Positions 1 to 9,432 are shown, counted from the stretch's first letter. The stretch: DNA of 64,000 nt from Rhodospirillaceae bacterium (GCA_947467145.1 CANIGJ010000011.1:44503-108502), one strand, 5' to 3'. Numbers and translations: made by a program. The notes: generated by a model from the letters alone, not told the origin.

Positions 1-28
1 AACGAACCTCCCCTATTTAACGGACACC

Positions 29-664
29 ATGACCGCTCCCGCCTTTCTGTTCAACGGCCCGAAAAAAGCGTCCGTCACCCTGGCCCTCGCGCATGGCGCG
101 GGTGCGGCGATGGACAGCGACTTCATGACGTACTTTGCCGAAGCGTTAGGTGCACAGGGCATCCGCGTCGCGCGTTTCGAATTTCCCTACATGGCCAAGC
201 GGCGCGACGACGGCAAGAAGCGCCCGCCCGATCGCGCACCCATCCTGCTCGACACCTGGCGCGCCGTGATCGACGAGTTCGGCGCGGAGCAGTGCATCGT
301 CGCCGGCAAATCGATGGGCGGGCGCATGGCGAGCCTGGTGGCGGCCGAGCTGGAAGCAGCCAAAACGCCGGTGCGCGGTGCCGTCTATCTCGGCTATCCG
401 TTCCATGCCCCCGGCAAGCCGATGGGTTCGCGCGACCTGCCGCTGAGCGCGATGAAAACGCCGACCTTATTGCTGCAAGGCGAGCGCGACACCTTCGGCC
501 CGCGGGATGAATTAGAGAAATATAAGTTCGGGCGCGGCATCAGGGTCGCCTACCTGCCCGACGGCGACCATTCCTTCGTGCCGCGCAAGTCGTCGGGCCA
601 TACGAAGGAGGGCAATTGGGACGAAGGCGTAGCCAAGATCGCGGCATTTGTGCAGGGACTGTAA
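29..664 (+). CDS. alpha/beta-fold hydrolase (KAP/dienelactone-hydrolase-like)
   Basis: This 211-residue protein looks like a small cytoplasmic serine hydrolase of the alpha/beta family. An oxyanion-type AHGAGA loop lies at residues 21-26, a nucleophile elbow GKSMGG at 93-98 puts the nucleophile at Ser95, and GERD (Asp154) and GDHS (His181) complete a plausible triad. No signal peptide is visible. It is complete and stands alone, 105 bases before an MFS transporter on the same strand. Small members of this family are often listed as dienelactone-hydrolase-like; the substrate cannot be read from sequence. Confidence 0.85.
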   Translation: MTAPAFLFNGPKKASVTLALAHGAGAAMDSDFMTYFAEALGAQGIRVARFEFPYMAKRRDDGKKRPPDRAPILLDTWRAVIDEFGAEQCIVAGKSMGGRMASLVAAELEAAKTPVRGAVYLGYPFHAPGKPMGSRDLPLSAMKTPTLLLQGERDTFGPRDELEKYKFGRGIRVAYLPDGDHSFVPRKSSGHTKEGNWDEGVAKIAAFVQGL

Positions 665-769
665 CCAGTTCGACCTTTCCCCCCACGAGAACTTGGTTAA
701 TTATACCGCATCGCGAATCGCGGGGCTGCGTACAGGGGCCGGCACGATCCAACGTCGGGGACGCAAAAT

Positions 770-2032
770 ATGAGCACAATGGCGCTGACCGAACCGCTCA
801 ACGAGCGGCGTTCGTTCTTCGAAGTCTGGATGGTCACCATCGGACATTCCCTCACGCATTGGTATCCCGCGACCTTCTATGTGCTCTCCCCCCTCATCGG
901 CGCCGAGCTTGGCTTGAGCTATACCGAGATCGCCTCCATCGTCACAACGCAGGCGATCGCAGGCGCGCTGGCGAACATACCAGGCGGCATCATCTCGGAT
1001 TCGATTCCGCGCAAGGGCCGTATGCTGGCGCTGTCGCTCGCCTGGATCGGCATTCCCTACATGATCATGGCGACGACGCATGCCTATTGGATGCTGCTCG
1101 CCTGCGCGGCGCTGATCGGCATCGGCAACACCATCTGGCATCCGACCGCGATCCCGACCCTGGCGCGGCGCTTCCCCCAGCGCAAAGGCCTAGTCGTGGC
1201 GATGCACGGCATGGGCGGCAATGTCGGCGACGCCGTCGCACCCTTTGTCGCCGGCCTGCTCATCAGCGGCGTGGCGCTCGGGTCGTTCATCGATTTCGGC
1301 GGCATTTCGTGGCGCCAGGTGATGATCTTCAACATCATTCCCGGCATCTTCATGTCGATCGCCATCCTGTGGTATCTCGGCCGCTTGCAGATCGACGGCA
1401 AAGGTAAAACGGCGAGCCAGCAAAACTTGAGCCTCCGCGAAGTCCTCAACGGCTTCAGCGGGCTCGTAAAGAATTCGACCCTGATGCTGCTGGCCACCAG
1501 CTCGGCCTTCCGTTCGATGACGCAAAGCTCGCTGCTCGTGTTTGTGCCGCTCTACCTGATCAATGCCATGGGCTATTCATCCTGGGCGGTGGGTGCGACG
1601 ATGATGAGCCTCCAGCTCTGCGGTTTCATCGCGGCCCCGATCGCGGGCGCCATGTCGGACAAGGTCGGGCGGCGCAACATCATGATGACCAGCCTGGTGA
1701 TGACCGCAATCGTCATCGTATTCATGATCGTCGCCGGCGGCACGCCGATCTTCGTGCTGTTCGTCGCCCTGCTTGGCTTCTTCCTGTTCGCCGTGCGCGC
1801 TGTATTGCAGGCCTGGACGCTCGACGCGACGCCCGAGAATATGGGTGGATCGGCTATCGGTCTGCTGTTCGGGATTCAAGCCGTCGGGGGCGCGATCGGC
1901 CCGTTTGTCTGCGGTATGCTCGCCGACCAGTACGGGATCCTGGCCGCGTTCTATTTCATGGCGACGACGATCATCGTCGCGAACGTCTTTATTTTCTTCA
2001 TTCCCGATCCGCGCAAAGCCGTCGCGGCCTAG
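770..2032 (+). CDS. MFS transporter
   Basis: A 420-residue integral membrane protein with the hydrophobic periodicity of a 12-helix major facilitator permease. The loop 2-3 motif appears as GGIISDSIPRKG, and its second-half copy as GAMSDKVGRRN, which is typical of MFS proteins. The N-terminus (FFEVWMVTIGHSLTHWYP) is close to transporters annotated for organic anions and drugs. The stop overlaps the convergent gene that ends at 2029 by four bases. Neighbouring catabolic enzymes suggest uptake or export of an organic acid, but this is inference from context. Confidence 0.88.
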   Translation: MSTMALTEPLNERRSFFEVWMVTIGHSLTHWYPATFYVLSPLIGAELGLSYTEIASIVTTQAIAGALANIPGGIISDSIPRKGRMLALSLAWIGIPYMIMATTHAYWMLLACAALIGIGNTIWHPTAIPTLARRFPQRKGLVVAMHGMGGNVGDAVAPFVAGLLISGVALGSFIDFGGISWRQVMIFNIIPGIFMSIAILWYLGRLQIDGKGKTASQQNLSLREVLNGFSGLVKNSTLMLLATSSAFRSMTQSSLLVFVPLYLINAMGYSSWAVGATMMSLQLCGFIAAPIAGAMSDKVGRRNIMMTSLVMTAIVIVFMIVAGGTPIFVLFVALLGFFLFAVRAVLQAWTLDATPENMGGSAIGLLFGIQAVGGAIGPFVCGMLADQYGILAAFYFMATTIIVANVFIFFIPDPRKAVAA

Positions 2033-2601
2033 GGCTCGTCTTTCTTGAGATCCGCCTCGATCGCTCGGGTCGCGACACCATTGCGCACGCGATGGAACTT
2101 CAGGTGCATGCCGCCGGGGATCAAGGTGCGCTCGTAGGTTTGCACCTCGAACACGCCGTCTTCCATCAATTGCGAGGCATAGACGGTCAGCGTCTGACCG
2201 TCGATCTTGGACAGCAGCAATTGCGGATCGCCGTCCAGCGGATCGATCCGTATGGTCGAGCCTTTGCGCCGCACCTCGTTGGTCGGCAGATACACGCCAG
2301 GGCGCGGCGTCGGCTTGAAGGCGATGAAATACGTCTCGCTCTTGATGCGCCCGTCGGGGCGCACCGTATCGGTGCTCCATTCGACCGAGAAGCCGTCGCC
2401 CTCGCGGAGCACGAGGACATCGAGTTCGCGCTTGGCGGCACCCGCCGGGGTTTCGACCATCACATCGCCGGTGTAATGGCCGATGAACGGCGCAAAATCC
2501 GCCAACGCCTGCGCCTGCGACGCCTTGGTGAAACACACCAACGCGATACCGATGGCAATGGTCCCGACAAAGACTAACCAGCCTAAAAATGCGCGCCGCA
2601 T
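2029..2601 (-). CDS. exported or membrane-anchored hypothetical protein
   Basis: The 190-residue product starts with MRRAFLGWLVFVGTIAIGI, a positively charged N-terminus followed by one hydrophobic helix, so it is likely secreted or anchored in the inner membrane. The rest is polar and beta-rich with no recognised motif. The mature part reads like proteins that score a substrate-related property (for instance around VYLPTNEVRRKGSTIRIDPLDG), but I do not recognise the family. It converges on the MFS gene with a four-base overlap. Confidence 0.6.
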   Translation of the reverse strand: MRRAFLGWLVFVGTIAIGIALVCFTKASQAQALADFAPFIGHYTGDVMVETPAGAAKRELDVLVLREGDGFSVEWSTDTVRPDGRIKSETYFIAFKPTPRPGVYLPTNEVRRKGSTIRIDPLDGDPQLLLSKIDGQTLTVYASQLMEDGVFEVQTYERTLIPGGMHLKFHRVRNGVATRAIEADLKKDEP

Positions 2602-2686
2602 ATTTGCGTGCCCCCTCGTCTACCCCTGATCGCAGTCTATAATGACCGCCAATAATTACGCCAGATGGCAAACAGGGAGATAGATT

Positions 2687-3577
2687 ATGGGCCAGCATTT
2701 CGGGTTCATCGGGCTCGGCAATATGGGCACGCCGATGGCGAGCCGCCTGCTCGATGCCGGCCATACACTGACCATTTATGACATCCGCGCGGAGGCGACC
2801 AAATCCTTAGCGGCGCGAGGGGCCCGCGTCGCCGCGTCGCCGGCCGCCGTGGCGTCCGCCGCCGAGACCGTGCTGGTCAGCCTGCCCACGCCGGATGTCG
2901 TGCGCCTCGTCGCCCTCGGTCCTAACGGCAGCTCGTCCGGCAACCGCATCAAGACCTTCGTCGATCTATCGACGACGGGGGCGCGCATGGCGGCAGACGT
3001 CGCCAAGGGCTTGGCCGAGCATGAGATCAGCGCGATCGATGCGCCGGTATCGGGCGGCGTCGGCGGCGCGGTGGCCGGCACGCTCGCGGTCATGGTCTCC
3101 GGCCCGCAAGAAACATGTGAGACCTTGCGCCCCGCGTTCGACGCCATCGGCAAATATTTCTATCTGGGCGACAAACCCGGCATGGGCCAGACCATGAAGC
3201 TCTGCAACAACCTGCTGTCGGCGGCCTGCCTTGCCGTCACCTGCGAAGCCATCGTCACCGGCGTCAAAGCAGGATTGGATGCCAGGCAGATGATCGAAGT
3301 GATCAATGCCGCCTCGGGTAAAAACGATTCCACCGAACGCAAATTCCCGCGCGCCATCCTGCCACGCACGTTCGGCATGGGCTTCACGGCGGGCCTCATG
3401 CACAAGGACGTGAAACTTTACCTCGACGAGGCCGGCGCGCTTGGCGTGCCGCAATATGTCTCGGCCGCCGTCGTGCAGATGTGGCAATTAGCCGTGACGC
3501 AATTGGGGCCTAATGCCGATTTCACCGAGATCGTGAAATGCGTCGAACAATGGGCCGATGTCGAGGTGAAGGGGTAA
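2687..3577 (+). CDS. NAD(P)-dependent 3-hydroxyisobutyrate dehydrogenase-like oxidoreductase
   Basis: At 296 residues this has the usual length of beta-hydroxyacid dehydrogenases. The N-terminal Rossmann motif GLGNMG is at 9-14, the substrate-binding signature DAPVSGG at 118-124, and the catalytic Lys of the GMGQTMKLCNNLL segment at about 171. Family members oxidise 3-hydroxy acids such as 3-hydroxyisobutyrate or tartronate semialdehyde with NAD(P). A GGGAGAT-type ribosome site precedes the start. It is followed six bases later by a lactonase-like gene and then an epimerase-like gene, so the three probably form one operon. The exact substrate is not known. Confidence 0.9.
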   Translation: MGQHFGFIGLGNMGTPMASRLLDAGHTLTIYDIRAEATKSLAARGARVAASPAAVASAAETVLVSLPTPDVVRLVALGPNGSSSGNRIKTFVDLSTTGARMAADVAKGLAEHEISAIDAPVSGGVGGAVAGTLAVMVSGPQETCETLRPAFDAIGKYFYLGDKPGMGQTMKLCNNLLSAACLAVTCEAIVTGVKAGLDARQMIEVINAASGKNDSTERKFPRAILPRTFGMGFTAGLMHKDVKLYLDEAGALGVPQYVSAAVVQMWQLAVTQLGPNADFTEIVKCVEQWADVEVKG

Positions 3578-3583
3578 CCCGAA

Positions 3584-4375
3584 ATGACGGAGCTGCCCAC
3601 GTACGAGCTTTACGCGATCAAATACGCCCATCACGACCGGCGCGCACCGGAGAATTTCATCGGCGGCGATCCGCACGAGACGGGACCGATGCCGCTCGAT
3701 TATTTCGTCTGGGCCATCGTCGGCAAGGATAGGGTGTTCGTTCTAGATACCGGCTTCGATGCCGACGCGGGTAAGAAACGCGGCCGCCAGCATATCCGCG
3801 ACCCGCGCGATGGATTGAACGCCATCGGCATCGATCCGCTCGCCGTCGAGGATGTCGTGATCAGCCATATGCATTACGACCATATCGGCAATCACGAACC
3901 TTTCCCCAAGGCGCGGTATCATCTGCAAGACAGCGAGATGGCCTACGCCACCGGGCGGCACATGCTGCATGACGCATTGCGCCATTCCTACGAAGAGGCC
4001 GACGTGCTGCAAATGGTGCGCCGGCTCTATGCCAAGCGGCTGGTCTTCCATAACGGCATGGACAGCTTAGCGCCCGGCATCGAGCTGCATCATATCGGCG
4101 GCCATACGATGGGCCTGCAATGCGTGCGCGTCTGGACGCGCAAAGGCTGGATGGTGCTCGCCGCCGACGCCGCGCACCTGTACGCCAATATCGAGCGCGC
4201 TTTGCCCTTTCCCGTCGTCTACAACATCGCCGACATGCTGGCGGGTCACCAAACCCTGCTGCGGCTGGCGGACGGCGACATAAGCCGCGTCATTCCCGGC
4301 CATGACCCGGTCGTGATGGAACGCTTCCCGGCCGCACGCGTTGGCTTGGACGGCATCGTGGTCAGATTGGATTAA
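3584..4375 (+). CDS. N-acyl homoserine lactonase family MBL-fold hydrolase
   Basis: A 263-residue metallo-beta-lactamase-fold protein. The metal motif HMHYDH lies at 95-100, with further ligands at His174 (GGHTMG), Asp195 (AADAAH) and His240 (PGHDP), so the dinuclear zinc site is complete. Length and motif order match the AttM/AiiA-like lactonase group, which hydrolyse lactone rings. In this operon, between a 3-hydroxyacid dehydrogenase and an epimerase and upstream of a Rieske oxygenase, it may open a catabolic lactone and not a quorum signal; that is inference. Confidence 0.85.
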   Translation: MTELPTYELYAIKYAHHDRRAPENFIGGDPHETGPMPLDYFVWAIVGKDRVFVLDTGFDADAGKKRGRQHIRDPRDGLNAIGIDPLAVEDVVISHMHYDHIGNHEPFPKARYHLQDSEMAYATGRHMLHDALRHSYEEADVLQMVRRLYAKRLVFHNGMDSLAPGIELHHIGGHTMGLQCVRVWTRKGWMVLAADAAHLYANIERALPFPVVYNIADMLAGHQTLLRLADGDISRVIPGHDPVVMERFPAARVGLDGIVVRLD

Positions 4376-4384
4376 GGAGCACGC

Positions 4385-5086
4385 ATGAAAGGACATATCT
4401 TCATCGCGGGCGCGACCGGCGTGATCGGCAAGCCGCTGTGCAAACTCTTGGTTGCTGACGGCTGGAATGTCACCGGTTCGACGCGATCCAAAGACAAGGT
4501 AGGCGAACTGACGGCGCTGGGCGTCAAACCGGCGGTCGTCGATGTGTTCGATCTCGCCGCCCTGGTCGATGCTGTCGCCTTGGCCGCGCCCGAAATCGTC
4601 ATCCACGAATTGACCGACCTGCCCGACGTCGCCGATCCGGCCCTGATGGCGGCGGCGCGCGAGCGCAACACCCGCATCCGCGACGAAGGCACGCGCAACC
4701 TGATCTCCGCATCCGTCGCGGCGGGGGCGACCCGCCTGATCGCGCAGAGCATCGCGTTCGCCTATGCCAAGGGACCGCAGCCCTATGCCGAACGCGCGCC
4801 GATCGACCCCGCCATGACCGGGGTGATCAGCCTGGAACAACAGGTGCTCAACAACGGTGCCTTCAACGGCCTCGTGCTGCGTTACGGCCGCCTGTACGGG
4901 CCGGGCACCTGGGCGTCCAGCCCACCGAAGGACGGTCCGCTGCATATCGACGACGCGGCCGACGCCACGCGCCGGGCGGTCACCCAGGGCACCGCCGGCG
5001 CCTACAACGTCGCCGAAGAGGACGGGTTCGTCTCCTCCGCCCGGGCGCTCGCGGAATTGGGCTGGAAACCGGGCTTTCGGCTGTAA
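4385..5086 (+). CDS. NAD-dependent epimerase/dehydratase family protein
   Basis: The 233-residue product begins with a Rossmann fold, GATGVIG at residues 9-15, typical of extended short-chain dehydrogenases. It is shorter than usual for the family (about 300), and the clear YxxxK pair is not obvious, so it may be an atypical NAD(P)-binding member. A GGAGCACGC ribosome site precedes the ATG, nine bases after the lactonase-like gene, so the two are probably cotranscribed. The function is unassigned beyond nucleotide binding. Confidence 0.75.
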   Translation: MKGHIFIAGATGVIGKPLCKLLVADGWNVTGSTRSKDKVGELTALGVKPAVVDVFDLAALVDAVALAAPEIVIHELTDLPDVADPALMAAARERNTRIRDEGTRNLISASVAAGATRLIAQSIAFAYAKGPQPYAERAPIDPAMTGVISLEQQVLNNGAFNGLVLRYGRLYGPGTWASSPPKDGPLHIDDAADATRRAVTQGTAGAYNVAEEDGFVSSARALAELGWKPGFRL

Positions 5087-5205
5087 GCCTTATCCACCGG
5101 AATCGCCAATCCGCCGGGACCGTCCCATTGACCCCCAATCGGATTTGCAGGATCATTGTCATAGTCAATCAATCGGCGTCGTAAGAACCCGAACGGAGGC
5201 TCACC

Positions 5206-6519
5206 ATGACAACTGCAGCGGAAAACGAAATCCTCACCCGTACCGGCCCGGGCACGCCGCTCGGCGAGTTGATGCGCCAATACTGGATCCCGGCGGCGAA
5301 GTCGTCGGAACTCAAAGCCGATGGCGATCCGGTGCGCATCCTGTTGATGTCCGAGCAGCTCGTCGCCTTCCGCGATACCAACGGCAAGGTCGGCATCATG
5401 GATCACCGCTGCCCGCATCGCTGCGCGTCCTTGTTCTTCGGGCGCAACGAGGAAGGCGGCATCCGCTGCGTCTATCACGGCTGGAAGTTCGACGCCGAGG
5501 GCAATTGCCTCGACATGGCGAACGTGCCGCCGCATCAGGACTTCAAACATAAGGTGCATGCGAAGGCCTACAAGACCGCCGAGCGCAACGGCCTGGTCTG
5601 GGTCTATATGGGCAAGGAGCAGGCGAACCCGCCGCCGCTGCCCGAATTGGAAAGCACGCTGGTGCCCGAAGAGGACATCCAGATCCTGTTCATCCAGCGC
5701 GAATGCAATTGGCTGCAGGGCACCGAAGGCGAGCTCGATACCTCACATCTCGGCTTCCTGCATTTCGGCTCGGTGAAGAAAGAAGCCTACGTCGAAGGTG
5801 CGCTTGAACAGCACGTCGTCGAGAACCGCGCACCCGAATACAAATATGCCGAGACCGACTACGGCACCATGTACGGCGCCTATCGTCCGGCCGGCCCGGG
5901 CGAGACCTATTGGCGTCAGGGCCATTTCCTGTGGCCGATGTGGACGATGCCGCCGATCTGCTCGATCGACAACAATTTGCTGCTGCGCGGCTATGTGCCG
6001 ATGGACGACACGCACACCATGATGGTGTACCTGATGCACAAGGACGCCGTGCTGCCCGGCGCCAAGACCGCACGCCAGGACATCGTCGGCACCGGCGGCT
6101 GGAACTTCATCCCCAACGGCACCGGCTGGCTCGACCGCTTCCGTTTGTCGGACAACAAGCTCAACGACTACAACATCAACCGCGAGACCCAGCGCACCCA
6201 GAGCTATACCGGCATCACCGGCATCAACCTGCAAGATCAGGCGGTCGCCGAAAGCATGGGTGAGATCGTCGATCGCACCGAGGAGCATCTGGCCCCCTCG
6301 GATCAGATGATCACGCGCACGCGCCGCCATATCGTGAAGGCCGCGCAGACCTATGCGAAGGATGGCACGTTGCCGAAGAGTGCGTCGGACCCGTCAGTCT
6401 ATCGCTCGGTGCGCGGCGGCCAGTTCATTGCGCCGGAAGGTGCGGATTGGGTCGAGAGCTACAAGCAGAAGCTCGACGCCGCGCCGCTCAAAGCGCCGCT
6501 GCCGTTGGCGGCCGAATAG
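5206..6519 (+). CDS. Rieske 2Fe-2S aromatic ring-hydroxylating oxygenase (phthalate 4,5-dioxygenase-like)
   Basis: This 437-residue protein is a Rieske non-haem iron oxygenase alpha subunit. The Rieske cluster ligands are C69-P-H71 and C88-x2-H91. The mononuclear iron site is the DTSHLGFLH stretch at about 180-190. Architecture and length suit the phthalate/vanillate-type oxygenases, which hydroxylate or demethylate aromatic acids with electrons from a separate reductase. No beta subunit is nearby, as expected for this group. A near-copy lies at 52398-53723. A bidirectional terminator follows. The only flavin reductase-like neighbour is the siderophore-interacting protein on the opposite strand. 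Confidence 0.93.
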   Translation: MTTAAENEILTRTGPGTPLGELMRQYWIPAAKSSELKADGDPVRILLMSEQLVAFRDTNGKVGIMDHRCPHRCASLFFGRNEEGGIRCVYHGWKFDAEGNCLDMANVPPHQDFKHKVHAKAYKTAERNGLVWVYMGKEQANPPPLPELESTLVPEEDIQILFIQRECNWLQGTEGELDTSHLGFLHFGSVKKEAYVEGALEQHVVENRAPEYKYAETDYGTMYGAYRPAGPGETYWRQGHFLWPMWTMPPICSIDNNLLLRGYVPMDDTHTMMVYLMHKDAVLPGAKTARQDIVGTGGWNFIPNGTGWLDRFRLSDNKLNDYNINRETQRTQSYTGITGINLQDQAVAESMGEIVDRTEEHLAPSDQMITRTRRHIVKAAQTYAKDGTLPKSASDPSVYRSVRGGQFIAPEGADWVESYKQKLDAAPLKAPLPLAAE

Positions 6520-6537
6520 CGGCTCGCTCAGCCAAAG

Positions 6538-6568
6538 AAAAAGCCCGGTCGCAGGACCGGGCTTTTTT
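6538..6568. terminator. bidirectional rho-independent terminator
   Basis: AAGCCCGGTC (6541-6550) pairs with GACCGGGCTT (6555-6564) around a GCAG loop. It is flanked by an A-run on the left and a T-run on the right, so it can stop transcription from both converging genes, the Rieske oxygenase and the siderophore-interacting protein. Confidence 0.88.
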
Positions 6569-6592
6569 ATTGCGCGCTAAGACAGCCGCAAT

Positions 6593-7378
6593 CTAATCGT
6601 TCCCGTAATCGTGGTCGGGATAGTTCGTCTCGCCCAGGCGCCAATAGCCGCGCGTATGGATCTTGGCCGGATCGACCTTGCGATCCTTCAGCAGATGCGT
6701 GCGGATGCGGCGCATGGCGTTGGCTTCGCAGGCGATCCACCAATTGGCATCGGCCGGAGCATTGAGCGCGATGGCTTCGCGTTCGAGGATCGCACAAGCC
6801 TGCGCCTTTTCGCGGTGCAGCCAACGCGGGCTCAACCGCACCGTCGGGCTCAGCGGACGTTCTTCTTTCGCATCCAACACTTCGCACAGCGCCGTGACCG
6901 CGCAGCCGGCGGGGGCCGCTTCGATCACCATGCCGGCGCCCGGCACGGCGGTATCGTCGGCCACCACAATCATGTTGGCGGCATCGGCCGGCACGTCATA
7001 ACCGCCGCCCGGCCCACCGATATACATCTGATCGCCGGGCTTCGCGCTTTGGACCCAATTGGCGGCGAGGCCGTCACCATGCAGCACGAACTCGACCCCA
7101 AGGCGGCGCGTTTCGCGATCGTAAAAGCGCGGCGTATAGGTGCGCGACGTCGGGCGCGGCTGTTCGGGATCGAAGCGATCCCAGGTGGTTCCTTTGGGCA
7201 CAAACAGCAATTTGACGTGGCCGCCCGGACGCGGCGGGCCGAACTCGGCCAGCTCGTCACCCCGGAAGGTGACGCGCACGACATGCGGCGTGATCTGCTC
7301 GATCGTCTCGACGGCGGCCATCTTCGGCGGGGGGCGCTGCTTGCGGCGCGGTGCGTCGGCTTGTGCTGCCTCAGCCAT
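6593..7378 (-). CDS. siderophore-interacting protein (FAD/NADPH ferric-chelate reductase family)
   Basis: The 261-residue product has the two-domain layout of SIP proteins: an FAD-binding beta-barrel with RTYTPR at 79-84 and a C-terminal NAD(P)-binding SIP domain beginning near GGPGGGYDV. Known members (ViuB, YqjH, FscN types) reduce ferric siderophores to release iron in the cytoplasm. It lies three bases upstream of an alpha/beta hydrolase gene and then a CoA-transferase, so transcription of this minus-strand block runs from the enoyl-CoA hydratase to here. It could alternatively serve the adjacent Rieske oxygenase as an electron donor; no direct evidence. Confidence 0.85.
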   Translation of the reverse strand: MAEAAQADAPRRKQRPPPKMAAVETIEQITPHVVRVTFRGDELAEFGPPRPGGHVKLLFVPKGTTWDRFDPEQPRPTSRTYTPRFYDRETRRLGVEFVLHGDGLAANWVQSAKPGDQMYIGGPGGGYDVPADAANMIVVADDTAVPGAGMVIEAAPAGCAVTALCEVLDAKEERPLSPTVRLSPRWLHREKAQACAILEREAIALNAPADANWWIACEANAMRRIRTHLLKDRKVDPAKIHTRGYWRLGETNYPDHDYGND

Positions 7379-7380
7379 GA

Positions 7381-8223
7381 TTATTTCTCCTCTATGAAAA
7401 ACTTCACCATCTCGCGCACGAACGTCTGCGGATCGCTGGTGAAACCGTAATGGCCCGCCCCTTTGAAGACAATCAAATCGGCGCCGGAAATTGTATCAGC
7501 GAGTGTCTGGGCCGATTCCTGCAGGCCGGCATGCGACAATTCGCCGACCATGATGCGTGTAGGGACTTTCACGTTTTTGTAGAGCGAGAGATCAGCCCGG
7601 TAGACCTCGCCACCCTTGTATTCGCGCGGAATCGTGTGGGCCCAGCCGAGGCGGCGCGACCAGCGGTCTTTGTCGGCTTTCTGGCGCGCCAGGACTTCGG
7701 GCGAAATCTTGGTCCATTCGAGCAGATGAGTTTCGATCATCTTCTCGCGATCGCCGGTATCCTTCAGGATCTGCGCGAGCTTATCGGCAATGGCGATCAG
7801 CGCCGGGCTACGCGGCGGCTTGGGAATAGCAGGATCATAAGCGAAATAACGACGGATGCTGTTCGTCTTGAGGCGGGATGCCGCTTCGACCGTACACAGC
7901 CCACCAAGCGAATGGCCGAACAGATTAATCGGCCCACCGGTTTCGGCCGCGATGCCTTCGATCATCGCCTGCACATCTTCGAATTCGCGGTACAGCGACC
8001 AGTCTTCCTTGTCGCCGCTGATGCCGCGCCCGCGCCGATCCATCACATACAACGTGAATTGTTCGCTGAGTGCGGGCCGCGCGCGATCGAAGCAGGAATG
8101 ATCGATGGCGACGCCATGCACCATCAATAAGGGCGGGCCTTCGCCGAACACATGGCAGCCAACGTCGGTGCCGTCGGCCGAGGTGACGTGGAATTCGCGG
8201 CGGGGAGTCGTGCTATCGGGCAT
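7381..8223 (-). CDS. alpha/beta hydrolase
   Basis: A 280-residue alpha/beta hydrolase. It has HGVAIDHS near residue 36 (oxyanion region), the nucleophile elbow GHSLGG near 103-108 and a C-terminal GAGHYG with the catalytic His. There is no signal peptide. Its ATG overlaps the CoA-transferase stop, indicating translational coupling. Members of this family include esterases and meta-cleavage product hydrolases; position within a CoA-thioester/aromatic block is compatible with either. Confidence 0.88.
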   Translation of the reverse strand: MPDSTTPRREFHVTSADGTDVGCHVFGEGPPLLMVHGVAIDHSCFDRARPALSEQFTLYVMDRRGRGISGDKEDWSLYREFEDVQAMIEGIAAETGGPINLFGHSLGGLCTVEAASRLKTNSIRRYFAYDPAIPKPPRSPALIAIADKLAQILKDTGDREKMIETHLLEWTKISPEVLARQKADKDRWSRRLGWAHTIPREYKGGEVYRADLSLYKNVKVPTRIMVGELSHAGLQESAQTLADTISGADLIVFKGAGHYGFTSDPQTFVREMVKFFIEEK

Positions 8224-9431
8224 TACGCTTTGGCCTTCGCTTGCGGCGCACCGGCGGCACCCGATGCGATCAACGCATCGACCTCGGCCGCACTTGCCAC
8301 TTCCAACAAAATCTCGCGGCTATGTTCGCCGCATGACGGCGCGCCGCGCCGGATCGAGGTAGGTGCTTCAGAATATTTCACCGGATGGCCGATGACGCGC
8401 AAGGATGAGCCCTTCGATGAGCCGATGTCCTGCACCATGCCGCGCGCCAGCGTCTGCGGATCGGTCGTCATCTGCTGGATGTCGAGCACGGGGCCGGCGG
8501 GAATGCCGACCGCATCCAATTCGTCGAACCAGGCTTGCGTCGTTTTCTTCTCGAAGAACGGCGTGATCGCGTCGACCAACGCGCCCAGGTTCTTGATGCG
8601 GTCGTTGCCGGTCTTGAAGCGCGGATCGTCCGCCAGATGCGCCGCACCCAAAAGACCGGCGAGCTTGGTCCACAGGCCTTGATTGGCAGCGCCAATATTG
8701 ATCCAGCCGTCTTTCGTCTTGAACGCCTGATACGGCGCCATCAGTGGATGGGCCGAGCCCATCGCGCCCGGGATTTCGCCCGACGCCATATGGATCGCCG
8801 ATTGCCAATAGGTGTGCATGATGCCGGCTTCGAACAGCGAGGTATCGACGAGCTGGCCTTTGCCGGTTTGCGAGCGCGCATAGAGCGCACCCAGCACACC
8901 CATGCAGGCGAGCGAGCCCGCCGTGATATCGGTGACGGGTGCTCCGACCTTGACCGGCGGGCGGCCCGGCCCTTCGCCGGTTATGCTCATCAACCCGCTC
9001 ATGCCTTGCGCGACCAGATCGAAACCGCCGCGTTCGGCGTAGGGGCCGGTGCGACCGTAACCGGTGATCGAGGTGTAGATCAGGCGCGGGCAATCGTTCT
9101 TGATCTGCTCGTAGCCGATGCCGAAATGCTCCATCGCACCTTGGCGATAATTCTCAATGAAGACATCGGCCTTCATCAGCAGCTGCTTGAACATCGCCAT
9201 GGCTTTTGGGTCGCGCGTATCGATGGCGAGGCCGCGCTTGTTGCGGTTCATCATCGCGAAGGGGGCGGATTCACCATCGACATAGGGTGCGGAATTACGC
9301 ACGCCGTCGCCTTCGGGCAGGCGTTCGACCTTGATCACGTCGGCGCCCAGATCGGCGAGCATCAGACCGCAGGCGGGCGCGGCCATGACGTGGCTCATTT
9401 CAAGTACGCGAATACCATCCAACAAGCCCAT
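8223..9431 (-). CDS. CaiB/BaiF class III CoA-transferase
   Basis: From the ATG at 9431 the product has 402 residues, the standard length of class III CoA-transferases; the upstream in-frame extension to 9722 is antisense to the hydratase and is rejected. The start MGLLDGIRVLEMSHVMAAP and ADLGADVIKVE are family hallmarks, and the catalytic Asp sits in VDTSLFEAG. These enzymes move CoA between carboxylic acids. The gene abuts the enoyl-CoA hydratase, so activation of an acid and hydration of its CoA ester are probably consecutive steps. The substrate is unknown. Confidence 0.92.
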   Translation of the reverse strand: MGLLDGIRVLEMSHVMAAPACGLMLADLGADVIKVERLPEGDGVRNSAPYVDGESAPFAMMNRNKRGLAIDTRDPKAMAMFKQLLMKADVFIENYRQGAMEHFGIGYEQIKNDCPRLIYTSITGYGRTGPYAERGGFDLVAQGMSGLMSITGEGPGRPPVKVGAPVTDITAGSLACMGVLGALYARSQTGKGQLVDTSLFEAGIMHTYWQSAIHMASGEIPGAMGSAHPLMAPYQAFKTKDGWINIGAANQGLWTKLAGLLGAAHLADDPRFKTGNDRIKNLGALVDAITPFFEKKTTQAWFDELDAVGIPAGPVLDIQQMTTDPQTLARGMVQDIGSSKGSSLRVIGHPVKYSEAPTSIRRGAPSCGEHSREILLEVASAAEVDALIASGAAGAPQAKAKA

Positions 9432-9432
9432 C

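Noticed and set aside
1577..2764. Long minus-strand frame of 395 codons over the MFS and hypothetical genes
   Set aside because: Antisense/out of frame with genes that have clear family motifs; composition is Arg/Gly/Ala shadow of GC-rich coding.
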